Part shown: positions 16,264 to 24,790 of the stretch, one piece after another
How positions within the stretch are numbered: position 1 is the stretch's first letter
Layout of the letters: each line of letters opens with the position of its first letter
Source: Halorubrum sp. CBA1229
GTDB taxonomy: Archaea > Halobacteriota > Halobacteria > Halobacteriales > Haloferacaceae
NCBI RefSeq assembly: GCF_003721435.2
Contig: NZ_CP054585.1
Location: forward strand, 1,984,001 to 2,048,000
Reading direction: 5' to 3'
DNA: 64,000 bases
Program-made: the position numbers and the translations under genes
Notes under the pieces: generated by a model
Databases searched by the model: none
What the model saw: the letters and a program-made list of their open reading frames with translations, nothing else
What the model was told of the DNA's origin: nothing

Positions 16264-16359
16264 GATGTCGCCGACCACGCATAAACGACCAGAATACGCA
16301 TACCTGTATCGAGCGCAGTCACGGAAGCTAAACCGCTCTGTCCCGTACGCCACCTATAT

Positions 16360-16689
16360 ATGCAGTTCTGTGACGACTGCGGTTCGATGATGGTCTCCGT
16401 CGACGGCGAGATGGTGTGTCAGAACGACGACTGCGGCGGCACCGCCGAGCGCGACGAGTCGCTCGCGGCGGAGTTCGAGTCGACCGCGGAACAGACCGGC
16501 GACGAGGTGATCGAGACCGAGGAGGGCGCGAACTTCGAGGGGAAGCCGACCGCCACCGACGTGGTCTGCGACGAGTGCGGCCACGGCGAGGCGTGGTACA
16601 CGATCAAACAGACCGGCGCCGCCGACGAGCCCCCGACGCGCTTTTTCAAGTGCAAGGAGTGCGGCCGTCGCTGGCGCGGGTACAACTGA
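16360..16689 (+). CDS. tfs: transcription factor S
   Basis: 109 residues. It has an N-terminal zinc ribbon CDDCGSMM...CQNDDCGG, similar to RNA polymerase subunit Rpo9/RpoM, and a C-terminal TFIIS-type ribbon VCDECGHGEAWYTIKQTG then ADEPPTRFFKCKECGRRWR. The acidic DE pair that stimulates transcript cleavage by backtracked RNA polymerase is present. The length is typical of archaeal TFS. Confidence 0.93.
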   Translation: MQFCDDCGSMMVSVDGEMVCQNDDCGGTAERDESLAAEFESTAEQTGDEVIETEEGANFEGKPTATDVVCDECGHGEAWYTIKQTGAADEPPTRFFKCKECGRRWRGYN

Positions 16690-16758
16690 TCGGACCGATC
16701 GGCGGCCCGCCACGCGGTTCCCCCGAAACGACCGGTCGCCGGGAACCGGGGAACCACC

Positions 16759-17571
16759 TCAGAGTACCACCTCGCTGTCGGTGAGGAGGTCCCGCTTCGC
16801 TCGTTCGGCCTCCGGCCCTTCCGGAACGATACCGGGCGTCGAAGCCTCGTCCTCGAACCGATCCGGGTCCGGTGAGAGGGAGTCGAGCACCTCCGCGAAC
16901 GTCGGTCCCCGCCTCCCCGTGAGGTGGACGAACCCCCCGTACTGTCGCTCCTCGATCGGCGTCGCGTCCGGATCCGCGAACGCTTCGCGAATGCAATCGA
17001 CGTTCTCCCGGAGGTACTCCGCGGCCTTGTGCTGCGAGTACTGGCTGTCCGCGTAGTACTGTCCCTGATCGCTGTCTGTGAGGTCCGCCTCCGCGAGCGT
17101 CGAGGACTCGTACCGAACCGCGTCCTCGCTGATATCGCCGGTGAGGAAACTGAGATTCACGGTGAAACAATCCGGATACCGCAGGATCACCAGAAAGAAA
17201 ATCTGCTCATCAACGGTGTAGCGCTCCTGCAAGCGGTAGTAACACTCCAGATAATACGCCGCGAGGGCTCCGATCCAGTCGTCGCGTTCGCCGTCGAGAT
17301 ACGCGGTCGCAACGTCGTAGTAGTCCTCGCCGGCGACCTGCTGTAAGCGGTACTCGAAGCTCTGCCGCATCTCGTCGAGCTCGTCCTCGTACACCTCCGT
17401 CAACGGGACATCCGGATCGTCGAGGAGCCTGCTTTTCCGCTCGCCGGCGTCCGCGATCCGCATCATGTTCTCGTGGAGGTCTCTCTCCGCGTTCACGTCC
17501 GGGAGCGGAATTCGAACCGCCTGTCGGCGCAGCATGTCCGTCCCGGAGCTCAATCTCTCGCGCCAATCCAT
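16759..17571 (-). CDS. hypothetical protein, orphan-like
   Basis: 270 residues, soluble, with no signal peptide. It looks mostly alpha-helical, with aromatic-rich helices (WIGALAAYYLECYYRLQERY, DEQIFFLVILRYPDCF). Base composition is lower in GC and codon use less extreme than in neighbours, hinting at transfer. It sits alone, convergent with tfs, close to the repeat element. I do not recognise the family. Confidence 0.65.
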   Translation of the reverse strand: MDWRERLSSGTDMLRRQAVRIPLPDVNAERDLHENMMRIADAGERKSRLLDDPDVPLTEVYEDELDEMRQSFEYRLQQVAGEDYYDVATAYLDGERDDWIGALAAYYLECYYRLQERYTVDEQIFFLVILRYPDCFTVNLSFLTGDISEDAVRYESSTLAEADLTDSDQGQYYADSQYSQHKAAEYLRENVDCIREAFADPDATPIEERQYGGFVHLTGRRGPTFAEVLDSLSPDPDRFEDEASTPGIVPEGPEAERAKRDLLTDSEVVL

Positions 17572-17648
17572 GTCGGTACGCTCGTCTCAGATAGGTATTA
17601 AAATCCGAGGCCGATCGCCGTCGAGTCTCAGACCCGACCGACCGCTCC

Positions 17649-18305
17649 TTACGGATCGTCCCGCAGCCGGGGGCCGAGAAACGCCGCCGCGCTGTCACCC
17701 ACGTCACCCGATCGCCCGACGAAGAAGTGGTCCGACTCGAACGCCTCCGTCTCGATCCCCAGCTCCTCGGCCCGCTCCACCACGGGCTCCCAGTCGGCCG
17801 TCGAGTCGCGGGTCGCGTACAGAATCCGGGCCGGTACGCCGAGGTCGACGAGGTCGTCGAGGGCGGCGACCGCGTCGGCGTCGGGATTCAGCCGCGCGGT
17901 CGGTGCGAGCGCGCAGACGCCGGCGAGGCCGGGGCGCGATGCGGCGGTCACGAGCGCGACCGTCCCCCCGAACGAGAAGCCGAACAGGCCGACGCGCTCG
18001 TAGTGCTCGACCGCCCACGCGACCGCGTTGTCGGCGTCCGTGCTCTCGCCGTACCCCTCGTCCCAGTCGCCGTAGTCGAAGCGGAGGCAGTCGATCCCCC
18101 GCCCGGTCAGCGCGTCGCTCGCGGCGGTCAGGCGCTCGTCGCCGCGGTGGCCGCCGTGCTGCGGGTGCGGCGGACAGGCGACGACGACGCTGTCGGCGCG
18201 GGAGCCGTCGTTCGCGTCGCCTCCCACCCCTCCGCCGTCGCCAGCGGCGGTGTCGAGCGTGGCCCGAACGTCGCGCCCGCCAGGGATCAGGACGGTCTCG
18301 CTCAC
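17649..18305 (-). CDS. alpha/beta hydrolase
   Basis: 218 residues, a small dienelactone-hydrolase-like enzyme. Motifs in order: VVVACPPHPQHGGHRGDERL (oxyanion region), CLRFDYGDWDEG, the nucleophile elbow GLFGFSFGGTVAL (Ser), the acid-bearing strand PARILYATRDSTADW and ESDHFFVG with the catalytic His. The triad is therefore complete. Substrate unknown; esterase or acylpeptide-type activity is possible. The next gene upstream on the same strand is the 132-residue protein at 18330. Confidence 0.85.
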   Translation of the reverse strand: MSETVLIPGGRDVRATLDTAAGDGGGVGGDANDGSRADSVVVACPPHPQHGGHRGDERLTAASDALTGRGIDCLRFDYGDWDEGYGESTDADNAVAWAVEHYERVGLFGFSFGGTVALVTAASRPGLAGVCALAPTARLNPDADAVAALDDLVDLGVPARILYATRDSTADWEPVVERAEELGIETEAFESDHFFVGRSGDVGDSAAAFLGPRLRDDP

Positions 18306-18329
18306 GGTTTAAACGGACACGTCGCCGCG

Positions 18330-18728
18330 TCAGGGAACCTGCGTCACGCGGTCGACGCCGTCGAGCGCGGCCAGGTCCTCGGCGAGCGCCTCCTGATCGA
18401 CGTTCGCCTCGTAGTAGAACACTAGGTCGAAGGTGCCGTCGCGGAGGAGCTGCTGGCACTCCCAGACGAACTCCTCGCCGTCGAGGGTGAGCCCCTGAAA
18501 CTGGTTCGAAGAGAAGTTCGTGTCGTCGTTGCCGGCCTCGATGTACGCCTCGCCCTTGCCGGCGCGGTCGGCGATGACATCGTTAGCGGCGACCGTGAGC
18601 TCGTGCATCTCTAAGTCCTCCTGCCCGCCGAGCGTCGTGTGGACGATACAGCCCACGAGTTCGATGTCGCCCGGCTCCAGCAGGGCCTTCGTCCGCGTGT
18701 AGAGGTCGGAGTCGACGGTCTCGCTCAT
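18330..18728 (-). CDS. DUF5778 family protein
   Basis: 132 residues, soluble alpha/beta protein with LLEPGDIELVGCIVHTTLGG, NDVIADRAGKGEAYIEAG and FDLVFYYEANVDQEALAEDL. It appears to be the haloarchaeal DUF5778 family. No catalytic motif is evident. A TATA-like gataaatat (minus strand, about 18785) may drive this gene and the hydrolase downstream. Confidence 0.75.
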   Translation of the reverse strand: MSETVDSDLYTRTKALLEPGDIELVGCIVHTTLGGQEDLEMHELTVAANDVIADRAGKGEAYIEAGNDDTNFSSNQFQGLTLDGEEFVWECQQLLRDGTFDLVFYYEANVDQEALAEDLAALDGVDRVTQVP

Positions 18729-18816
18729 GGGTAGTCGTTCCCGCTCCCGCGATAAACGGGTGACGGTTCACACGCGGGCGATATTTATCCGACCGTCGAG
18801 CCGGCACCGCACCGAC

Positions 18817-19812
18817 TCAGTTCCCGAGGCGGACCACCGGTCCGTCGGACCGCTCGTCGATGTCGACCAGCCCGTCGTCGGCGAGGTCGTCGACGAGCCC
18901 GCGGAGCCACTCCCGCCCGTGCTCGCCGTCGGGCGCGTAGTCCACGCGGACGCGGGGGCCGAGCTCGTCGAGCGCCAGCTCGTCGTACTCGCCGAGCGCC
19001 CGGACGACCCGCCCGCGGAACTGCCGGCGGCTCCCCTCGAAGCTCGGCTGCTCCGGCACGTCGGGCGCGGTGAAGTCGCCGGTCTCGTACGCGTGACACC
19101 GCCCGCGCCACGGGCAGCCCGCCTCGTCGCAGCGCGGGGTCGTCCCGCAGGCGACGCCGCCGAGCTCCATGATCGCGTTGTTCCAGACGCGGGACTCGCC
19201 GTCGGGCATGACACGGGAGGCGACTCGTTCGAACGCCGAATCGTCGTCGGGGACCGCGAACGCGCGGTGGAGCACGCGCTTCACGTTGGTGTCGACGACC
19301 GCGTCGCCGTTATTGAACGCGAACGACGCCACCGCGTCGGCGGTGTACGGGCCGACGCCCATCAGCTCCTCCAGTTCGTCGGGCGACTCGGGGAACTCGC
19401 CGCCGTAGTCGTCCTCGACCTGCCCGGCGGCCTCGTGGAGGTACTTCGCGCGGTTGTTGTAGCCGAGCGAGTGGTCGGACCAGAACGCGACCACGTCGCC
19501 GCGGTCGGCGGCGGCCAGGTCGGCCGTCGTCGGCCACTCGTCGATGAAGTCCTCCCACGCGGGGACCACCCGGTCGAGCTGCGTCTGCTGGCTCATCACC
19601 TCGCTGACGAGGATCTCGTAGGGGTCCTCCGTCCGACGCCACGGGAAGTCGCGGTGGTCCGCCTCGTACCACTCGATCAGCGCCTCGCGGACTGCGTCGA
19701 GATCGGCCGGCAGCTCGGGGGCGTCGCCGTCGGCGAGCCCTTCCGTGCCGCCGTCGGTGCGGAGGGCGCCGCCGGGGTCACCCCCCGTCGCGGTCGCGTC
19801 CGGATCGGTCAT
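18817..19812 (-). CDS. mutY: A/G-specific adenine glycosylase
   Basis: 331 residues. The HhH-GPD fold is clear: YEILVSEVMSQQTQLDRVVP (catalytic Glu in SEVMSQQTQ), the hairpin LMGVGPYTADAVASFAF, and VVDTNVKRVLHRAF with the catalytic Asp. The iron-sulfur cysteines follow in ACGTTPRCDEAGCPWRGRC (C-x5-C-x4-C-x5-C, slightly different spacing from bacterial MutY). The C-terminal 90 residues correspond to a short oxoG-recognition region. It removes adenine mispaired with 8-oxoguanine. The first 35 residues are a disordered acidic extension. Confidence 0.92.
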   Translation of the reverse strand: MTDPDATATGGDPGGALRTDGGTEGLADGDAPELPADLDAVREALIEWYEADHRDFPWRRTEDPYEILVSEVMSQQTQLDRVVPAWEDFIDEWPTTADLAAADRGDVVAFWSDHSLGYNNRAKYLHEAAGQVEDDYGGEFPESPDELEELMGVGPYTADAVASFAFNNGDAVVDTNVKRVLHRAFAVPDDDSAFERVASRVMPDGESRVWNNAIMELGGVACGTTPRCDEAGCPWRGRCHAYETGDFTAPDVPEQPSFEGSRRQFRGRVVRALGEYDELALDELGPRVRVDYAPDGEHGREWLRGLVDDLADDGLVDIDERSDGPVVRLGN

Positions 19813-19837
19813 TACCCGTGGTCGGGCCGGCGCTCGT

Positions 19838-20560
19838 TTATCGGTGCTGGTCCTCGCCGCGTTCGACCGGGGTCATCGAGCGCGGGTCGCGGTCCGGCCC
19901 CGGATACTCGCCGCCGACGGCCTCGGGGTAGAGGTTCTCGGCGGAGAACACGGTCGCGAACGCCCGCGGCTCTCGGACGCTCACGGGCAGCCGGTCGCGG
20001 AGTCCGGCGGCGGCCCCTGCCCCCGTGAGCGACGGGTCGAGGCTCACGACCTGCATCGCGGCGCCGCGGTACGCCGACGCCAGCGCCGGGTGGTCGCCCG
20101 CGGGGTGCGCGACCGGCTCGCGCCACGCCTCGACCGCGTCGCGCCAGTCGGCCGCGAGGTCGGCGTCCGCGAGCGCGGCGATCACCGCCTCGGCGTCGTC
20201 GAGGAGGGCGTCGCTGGCGACGAGCGTCGTCCACGAGTGGGCGCGCAGCGGGTCGAGCGCCTCGCGGGCCGCGCCGCCGACGAGCAGGTCCGCCGCGAGG
20301 ACGTCGGCGTCGGCGACGACGCGGGCCGGGCTCGGCTCGCGGTCGACCGGGGAGACGTCGGCGTCGGAGGCACCGCTGTCGTCGGAAGCATCGCTGTCGT
20401 CGGAGGCACCGCTGTCGTCGGAGGCATTATCAGTGGTGTCGCCCCCCCGAGCGGCGTCCTCGCCCTCGGGCTCCGATCGGCGATCCGCGAGCGCGACGCG
20501 CACTGCCTCCTCGGTCGCGTCGGACGCGGCGGCCCGCTCGAACAGGTCGGCGAAGGTCAT
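19838..20560 (-). CDS. haloarchaeal hypothetical protein, possible PIN-like fold
   Basis: 240 residues. An acidic Ser-Asp linker (residues about 30-75) is built from 18-bp repeats encoding DDSGAS/DDSDAS. The folded part begins PARVVADADVLAADLLVGG, followed by TTLVASDALLDDAEAVIAAL, which recalls the first strand and Asp of PIN nucleases. I am not certain all four PIN acidic residues are present. It lies 25 nt upstream of mutY on the same strand, so a link to DNA or RNA repair is possible but unproven. Confidence 0.65.
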   Translation of the reverse strand: MTFADLFERAAASDATEEAVRVALADRRSEPEGEDAARGGDTTDNASDDSGASDDSDASDDSGASDADVSPVDREPSPARVVADADVLAADLLVGGAAREALDPLRAHSWTTLVASDALLDDAEAVIAALADADLAADWRDAVEAWREPVAHPAGDHPALASAYRGAAMQVVSLDPSLTGAGAAAGLRDRLPVSVREPRAFATVFSAENLYPEAVGGEYPGPDRDPRSMTPVERGEDQHR

Positions 20561-20611
20561 GGTCGGACCGTGGTCGGCGACGGATTTCCGAGTTGCGACT
20601 GCGAGCGTGGC

Positions 20612-20671
20612 CGACCGTCCGCGACGCCCGCCAGCGCCCCTCGACCGTCCGCGACGCCCGCCAGCGCCCCT
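20612..20671. repeat. two perfect 30-bp tandem copies
   Basis: The unit starting cgaccgtccgcgacgcccgc is repeated exactly (20612-20641 and 20642-20671), with a partial third start. It lies in the gap between the HAD gene and the PIN-like gene and is not translated by either. Confidence 0.85.
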
Positions 20672-20693
20672 CGACCGGCCGGACTCGACGCCC

Positions 20694-21398
20694 TCACTCG
20701 AGGCGGTCCGCGAGGTCGTGGAACCCCTCGATTACGACGTCCGGGTCGGGACCTAGCTCCTCCGTCGGGAGCGTCTCCCCCGGGCGGGAGACCCACGCGG
20801 TCGACATGCCGGCGTGTTTCGCGCCCCAGACGTCGCGCATCCCGCCGCCGGAGGCGTGCAGTATCTCGCCGATCGGCGTGTTGGTCCGCTCGGCGGCGTG
20901 CTCGTAGATTCCCGCCTCCGGCTTGTACGTCTCGACCTCGTCGGCGCTGATCGCGTCCGTCACGACGTCGCCGAGGCCCGCGGCCGCGACCAGATGCTCT
21001 AACATCTCGGGCGACCCGTTCGAGACGATGTACACCTCGTAGCCCGCGTCGGTGATCCGGCCGATCCCGTCCCCGACGTCGTCGAAGATCGACAGCTCAT
21101 CCTCGTAGACGGTGCGCCGGATCTCGTCGCGTGTCGCCTCCGGCACGTCGTACCCGTTCGCCTCGAGCGCGTATCGGAGGCCCTGTCCGATGAGCTCCCA
21201 GAACGGCTGGTAGGCGTCGATGTCGTTCGCGATCATCGAGTACTGGAGGTACTGCGCGCGCCACAGCTGCGAGACGCTCTCGGCGTCGTCGAGGCCGTCG
21301 ACGTGCGCCTCCAGCACCGCCTCCTGCGAGCCGATGTCCACGAGCGTGCTGTACGAGTCGACGGTGACCGTCGAGACGGAATCGAAGTCCATAGTCAT
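20694..21398 (-). CDS. HAD-superfamily hydrolase, haloacid dehalogenase type II-like
   Basis: About 234 residues starting at the ATG (21398); a GTG five codons upstream is an alternative. Motifs: VTVDSYSTLVDI (nucleophile Asp), YEVYIVSNGSPEMLEH (motif II Ser/Asn), ISADEVETYKPEAGIYEHAA (motif III Lys) and LHASGGGMRDVWGAKHAGM, where type II dehalogenases have the SxNxWD-like segment. Length and cap domain fit L-2-haloacid dehalogenase relatives, but many are general phosphatases. The loop G-G-G-M-R-D is unusual, so specificity is open. Confidence 0.85.
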   Translation of the reverse strand: MTMDFDSVSTVTVDSYSTLVDIGSQEAVLEAHVDGLDDAESVSQLWRAQYLQYSMIANDIDAYQPFWELIGQGLRYALEANGYDVPEATRDEIRRTVYEDELSIFDDVGDGIGRITDAGYEVYIVSNGSPEMLEHLVAAAGLGDVVTDAISADEVETYKPEAGIYEHAAERTNTPIGEILHASGGGMRDVWGAKHAGMSTAWVSRPGETLPTEELGPDPDVVIEGFHDLADRLE

Positions 21399-21536
21399 GG
21401 TACACCGACCCACGTCATAACCGTGGTGAATCCGGCGGCGACGGCGTCGTTTGACCGACTGACCGTCGCAGATCAGCGGAGTGCTCGACCAGTTATAACC
21501 AGGCGCGGCTCCGTGGAGCGCGCGGACCGCAGAAAG

Positions 21537-21608
21537 AGCCTAGGCCGAGATTTGAACTCGGGGTCTCGTCCTTACCAAGGACGCGCTTTACCGCTAAGCT
21601 ACCCAGGC
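21537..21608 (-). tRNA. tRNA-Thr (anticodon GGU)
   Basis: The minus strand folds as a cloverleaf: acceptor GCCTGGG/CCTAGGC, D arm GCTTAGCGGTAAAGC, anticodon stem CGTCC/GGACG with loop TTGGTAA (anticodon GGT), variable AGACC and T arm CCGAG-TTCAAAT-CTCGG. The discriminator is U and CCA is not encoded. A TATA-like box (21634-21645 on the minus strand, cccataaagtcg) lies about 30 nt upstream. Confidence 0.95.
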
Positions 21609-21720
21609 ACGCAATCAGTCGTTGACCGGATTCGACTTTATGGGTTTCGATCCGCCGCCGAGTCGTCGCCCGATCCGGCTCCCCCGCGGTCGCGCGACCG
21701 GCCCCTCGCCGATCGGCCGC

Positions 21721-22386
21721 TCACCGGTCCGTCGCGCTCACGGCGCGGTCCGAGATGTCGGCGATCCGGTCGGCGGTCGCGTCCGGGAGCGCGCGCCCCG
21801 GCGGCGGGAACTCGCCGTCGTAATCGGCCGCGAGCTCGCGGGCGTACGTCAGCAGCTCCTCCGGCGGGTCGCCGCCGACGGCCGTGGTGCCGGCGACGAC
21901 CGCCAGTTCGAGGGCGTCGACCTCCAGGTTCCGGTCGAGCGCGGCCGCCGCGGCGGGGTCGGTCCCATCGCGGTCGCGGAGCGTCTGGTCTCGGCCGAAC
22001 GCGCGCACGACCTCGACCGCGGCGCCGGCGGCGTCGGTACACGCCAGCAGCGAGAAGCCGCGCGAGACGAGCACGTCGGCCGTGAGCACGTCCATGTCCG
22101 CGTCGATGTCGGTCTCGCTGGTGGGCGCGGTCACCCACGGCTCCTCGTGGGCCACCGTGCGGGTGAGCCGCAGTCCCTCGTAGATGAGCTGCACGCCCGC
22201 CGCCCGGTCGACGAGCTCGTCGAGGTTCACGTCGGGGTCGACCGCCCGGGCCGTGACCAGCGCCAGCACACCGGGCGTCACGGCGGCGTCCAGAATGCGG
22301 TTCTCGAGGGCCTTGCGCAGTTGCTCGGGCTCGACGTCCGCGAGCGCCTCGTGAGCGGCCTCACGCGCTCGCGCGGCATCGTCCAT
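21721..22386 (-). CDS. haloarchaeal hypothetical protein, all-helical
   Basis: 221 residues from the ATG at 22386; a GTG two codons earlier also exists. Predicted largely helical, with Asp-rich patches (ETDIDADMDVLTADVLVSRG, DRNLEVDALELAVVAGTTAV). The arrangement faintly recalls polyprenyl-synthase-like helical bundles, but the DDxxD motifs are not present, so I do not assign that function. It is divergent from the enoyl-CoA hydratase gene. Confidence 0.7.
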   Translation of the reverse strand: MDDAARAREAAHEALADVEPEQLRKALENRILDAAVTPGVLALVTARAVDPDVNLDELVDRAAGVQLIYEGLRLTRTVAHEEPWVTAPTSETDIDADMDVLTADVLVSRGFSLLACTDAAGAAVEVVRAFGRDQTLRDRDGTDPAAAAALDRNLEVDALELAVVAGTTAVGGDPPEELLTYARELAADYDGEFPPPGRALPDATADRIADISDRAVSATDR

Positions 22387-22445
22387 TACCACGAGATAGT
22401 CGAGCGAAGGGCAAAGACCTTTGGAAACGACCGGGATACCACGCC

Positions 22446-23150
22446 GTGATCCGCACCCAAACCGACGACCGCGTCCGCGTCGTCACGATCGACCGCCCCG
22501 AGCGGCGGAACGCGCTTCGCCCCGAGGACCTCGACGCGCTGCGGAGCGCCGTCGCCGACGCCGAGACGCCCGTCACCTACCTCCGCGGCGCCGGTGACGC
22601 CTTCTGTGCCGGCGCCGACCTCGACGTCGTCGCCGACCTCGACGCTGCCGACGACGCGGCCTCGTTCGCCCGGCGCGGGCAGCGCACCGCCGCGGCCGTC
22701 ACGGACGCCGACACCGTCGTCGTCTGCGGGATCGACGGCGCGGCTCGCGGCGGCGGGGTCGAGCTCGCGCTCGCGGCCGACGTCCGGGTCGCCACGCCCG
22801 CGGCGACGTTCGCAGAGCCGGGCGTCGAGTTCGGGCTGTTCGGCGCGTGGGGCGGCACGGTCCGACTCCCGCGGGCGATGCGCGAAGGCGACGCCCTCGA
22901 CTTCGCGCTCTCGGGGCGGGTCCTCGACGCCGACGAGGCGCTCCGGACCGGGCTCGTCTCCCGGGTCGTCGACGACCCGCGCGCGGTCGCCGACGAAATT
23001 GCGGCCGGCAAGCCGGACGCGCTTCGGACCGTCAAGCGTCGGGTGCGCGACCGGCGGGACGACGCCGCGCAGGCGGACGCGGAGGCCGAGGCGTTCGCTG
23101 CCCTCGTCCGGGCGCACGGGGCCGAGATCGCGGCGTCGCGGACCGAGTGA
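22446..23150 (+). CDS. enoyl-CoA hydratase/isomerase family protein
   Basis: 234 residues, GTG start. Crotonase signatures: DRPERRNALRPEDLDALRSA, YLRGAGDAFCAGADLDVVAD (first oxyanion region) and IDGAARGGGVELALAADVRV (second oxyanion region), then EFGLFGAWGGTVRLPRAM. The Glu residues typical of hydratases are not clearly both present (GVEFGLFGAWGGT), so an isomerase or other crotonase reaction on acyl-CoA is possible. Confidence 0.85.
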   Translation: MIRTQTDDRVRVVTIDRPERRNALRPEDLDALRSAVADAETPVTYLRGAGDAFCAGADLDVVADLDAADDAASFARRGQRTAAAVTDADTVVVCGIDGAARGGGVELALAADVRVATPAATFAEPGVEFGLFGAWGGTVRLPRAMREGDALDFALSGRVLDADEALRTGLVSRVVDDPRAVADEIAAGKPDALRTVKRRVRDRRDDAAQADAEAEAFAALVRAHGAEIAASRTE

Positions 23151-23237
23151 GTCCCCGAGCGAACCGGGACGACCCCGCCGCCGTCCCGATGTGACAGGTT
23201 TAAGTGGACCTCCGACCAATCATCGAGTGCGAAGCAC

Positions 23238-23308
23238 GCACCGGTAGTGTAGTGGTATCACGCAACCTTGCCATGGTTGCAACCCGAGTTCAAATCTCGG
23301 CCGGTGCA
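23238..23308 (+). tRNA. tRNA-Gly (anticodon GCC)
   Basis: Cloverleaf: acceptor GCACCGG/CCGGTGC, anticodon stem CAACC/GGTTG with loop TTGCCAT (anticodon GCC), T arm CCGAG-TTCAAAT-CTCGG, discriminator A. CCA is not encoded. TATA-like aggtttaagtgg at 23196-23207 lies about 35 nt upstream. Confidence 0.95.
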
Positions 23309-23442
23309 CTCCTTTCAGTCGTGTACCGCCCTGACCCCCCGCTCGTTTCACTCGCGGGGAGTCTCGGCCGGTGCATTTGTAACTGACTTCTGCGGTCGAC
23401 GTTCGTCTCACTTCGTTCGACGAACTCCCTGCAGGCGGCGCA
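23295..23442 (+). repeat. degenerate copies of the tRNA-Gly 3' end at 67-bp spacing
   Basis: The last 14 nt of the tRNA (tctcggccggtgca, 23295-23308) recur exactly at 23362-23375. A weaker copy (gcaggcggcgca) ends at 23442. The ends are spaced exactly 67 bp apart, and copies 2 and 3 are followed by similar tails (ttgtaactgact / ttctgactgact). The rest of the gap to 23566 shows no gene. Confidence 0.7.
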
Positions 23443-23566
23443 CTTCTGACTGACTCCGACGGGAAGCGTCGCCGCCCGTCAAACCGGCGGTCGGGCCGCG
23501 AGCGCACCGGCCGTCGGCGCCGCAAACCTGTTCGTTTAACCGGCCGTGCGTTGTTGTTGCGAGTAT

Positions 23567-24733
23567 ATGGTCGAGGTCTTGCTTCTCGTCGGTTTCGTGG
23601 TTGCGGCGTTCGTCGGGTACAACATCGGGGGCGCCACGACCGGTCCCGCGTTCGGGCCGGCCGTCGGGTCGGGGGTGCTCTCGAAGGCGGGCGCGGCGGC
23701 GCTGATGTCGATCTTCTTCTTCGTCGGCGCCGGGACGCTCGGACAGCGCGTCGTGACGACGCTCGGTGAGGACCTCGTCACCGGGGGGAGCGTGTTCACC
23801 CTGGAGACGAGCATCGTGGTCCTCTTTTTCATCGGCGGCGCGCTGTTCGTCGGGAACTTCGCCGGCGTCCCCGCGTCGACCTCGATGACGGCGGTCGGGG
23901 CGATCGCGGGGCTCGGCCTCGCCACCGGCACCCTCGACAGGGCGGTGATGGGGGAGATCGCCATCTGGTGGATCGTCGCGCCGATCATCGGCTTCTGGGT
24001 CTCCGGGGTCGTCGGGCGCTACTTCTACCCGGCCATCGACCGGTGGGTCGCGATAGACAGCACCGACGGAGCGCTGTTCGAGTTCGACCGCTCCGGGGCG
24101 ATCCCGAAGCCGGTCGCGGGTCCGAACACGACCCGGCGCGAGCTCGTCGGCGGGTTCGTCGTCATCGCCATCGGCTGTCTGATGGCGTTCTCCTCGGGGA
24201 CCTCGAACATCGCGAACGCGATCGCGCCGCTCGTCGCGCTCGACGGCGTCGAGATGACGCCGATGATCCTCCTCGGGAGCGCCGCGGTCGCGGTCGGCGC
24301 GTTCACGATCGCGCGGCGGACGCTCGACACGCTCGGCAACGACATCACCGACCTCCCGCTGACCGCGGCGATCGTCGTCGCCTGCGTCTCCTCCGGGATC
24401 GTGATCAGCCTCTCGGCGGTCGGGATCCCGGCGTCGTTCGTCATCATCGCGACGATGTCGATCGTCGGGCTCGGCTGGGGGCGCGCGACGCGGACCGTCA
24501 CGGTGCGGCAGGGGATCAGCGGCGAGAAGGAGCCGAAGGTGTCCGTCGGCGCGCTGAAAGCGGACGAGACGGGACCGATCGGCGAGGGCGACCCGACCGA
24601 CATCCCCTCGGCGTCCGACCTGTTCAACCCGAGCACGAGCGCGCGCGTCGTCCTGATGCAGAACGTGGTCCCGATCCTCTCGACGGTCGGAGCGCTCGTC
24701 ACGTTCACGCTGCTGTTCCGGTTCGTCTGGTAA
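23567..24733 (+). CDS. inorganic phosphate transporter, PiT family
   Basis: 388 residues with about ten membrane helices and two inverted homologous halves. The second PiT signature reads SSGTSNIANAIAPLVAL, and the first is altered to FVGYNIGGATTGPAFGPAVG where GANDxAN is usual. The conserved FAGVPASTSMTAVGAIAGLG and SLSAVGIPASFVIIATMSIV (PiT motif VxxPxSxT) segments are present. It imports phosphate, probably with Na+ or H+. The altered first signature is common in distant PiT members and may change coupling. Confidence 0.85.
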   Translation: MVEVLLLVGFVVAAFVGYNIGGATTGPAFGPAVGSGVLSKAGAAALMSIFFFVGAGTLGQRVVTTLGEDLVTGGSVFTLETSIVVLFFIGGALFVGNFAGVPASTSMTAVGAIAGLGLATGTLDRAVMGEIAIWWIVAPIIGFWVSGVVGRYFYPAIDRWVAIDSTDGALFEFDRSGAIPKPVAGPNTTRRELVGGFVVIAIGCLMAFSSGTSNIANAIAPLVALDGVEMTPMILLGSAAVAVGAFTIARRTLDTLGNDITDLPLTAAIVVACVSSGIVISLSAVGIPASFVIIATMSIVGLGWGRATRTVTVRQGISGEKEPKVSVGALKADETGPIGEGDPTDIPSASDLFNPSTSARVVLMQNVVPILSTVGALVTFTLLFRFVW

Positions 24734-24790
24734 ATTCGGACTCCTTTTTCCGAGCCGCCTCCCGCCGGAATCGCCTCCCGCCGGAACCGC

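Noticed and set aside
15985..16353. Minus-strand frame across copy B
   Set aside because: Same reason: conserved structure explains it better than protein coding.
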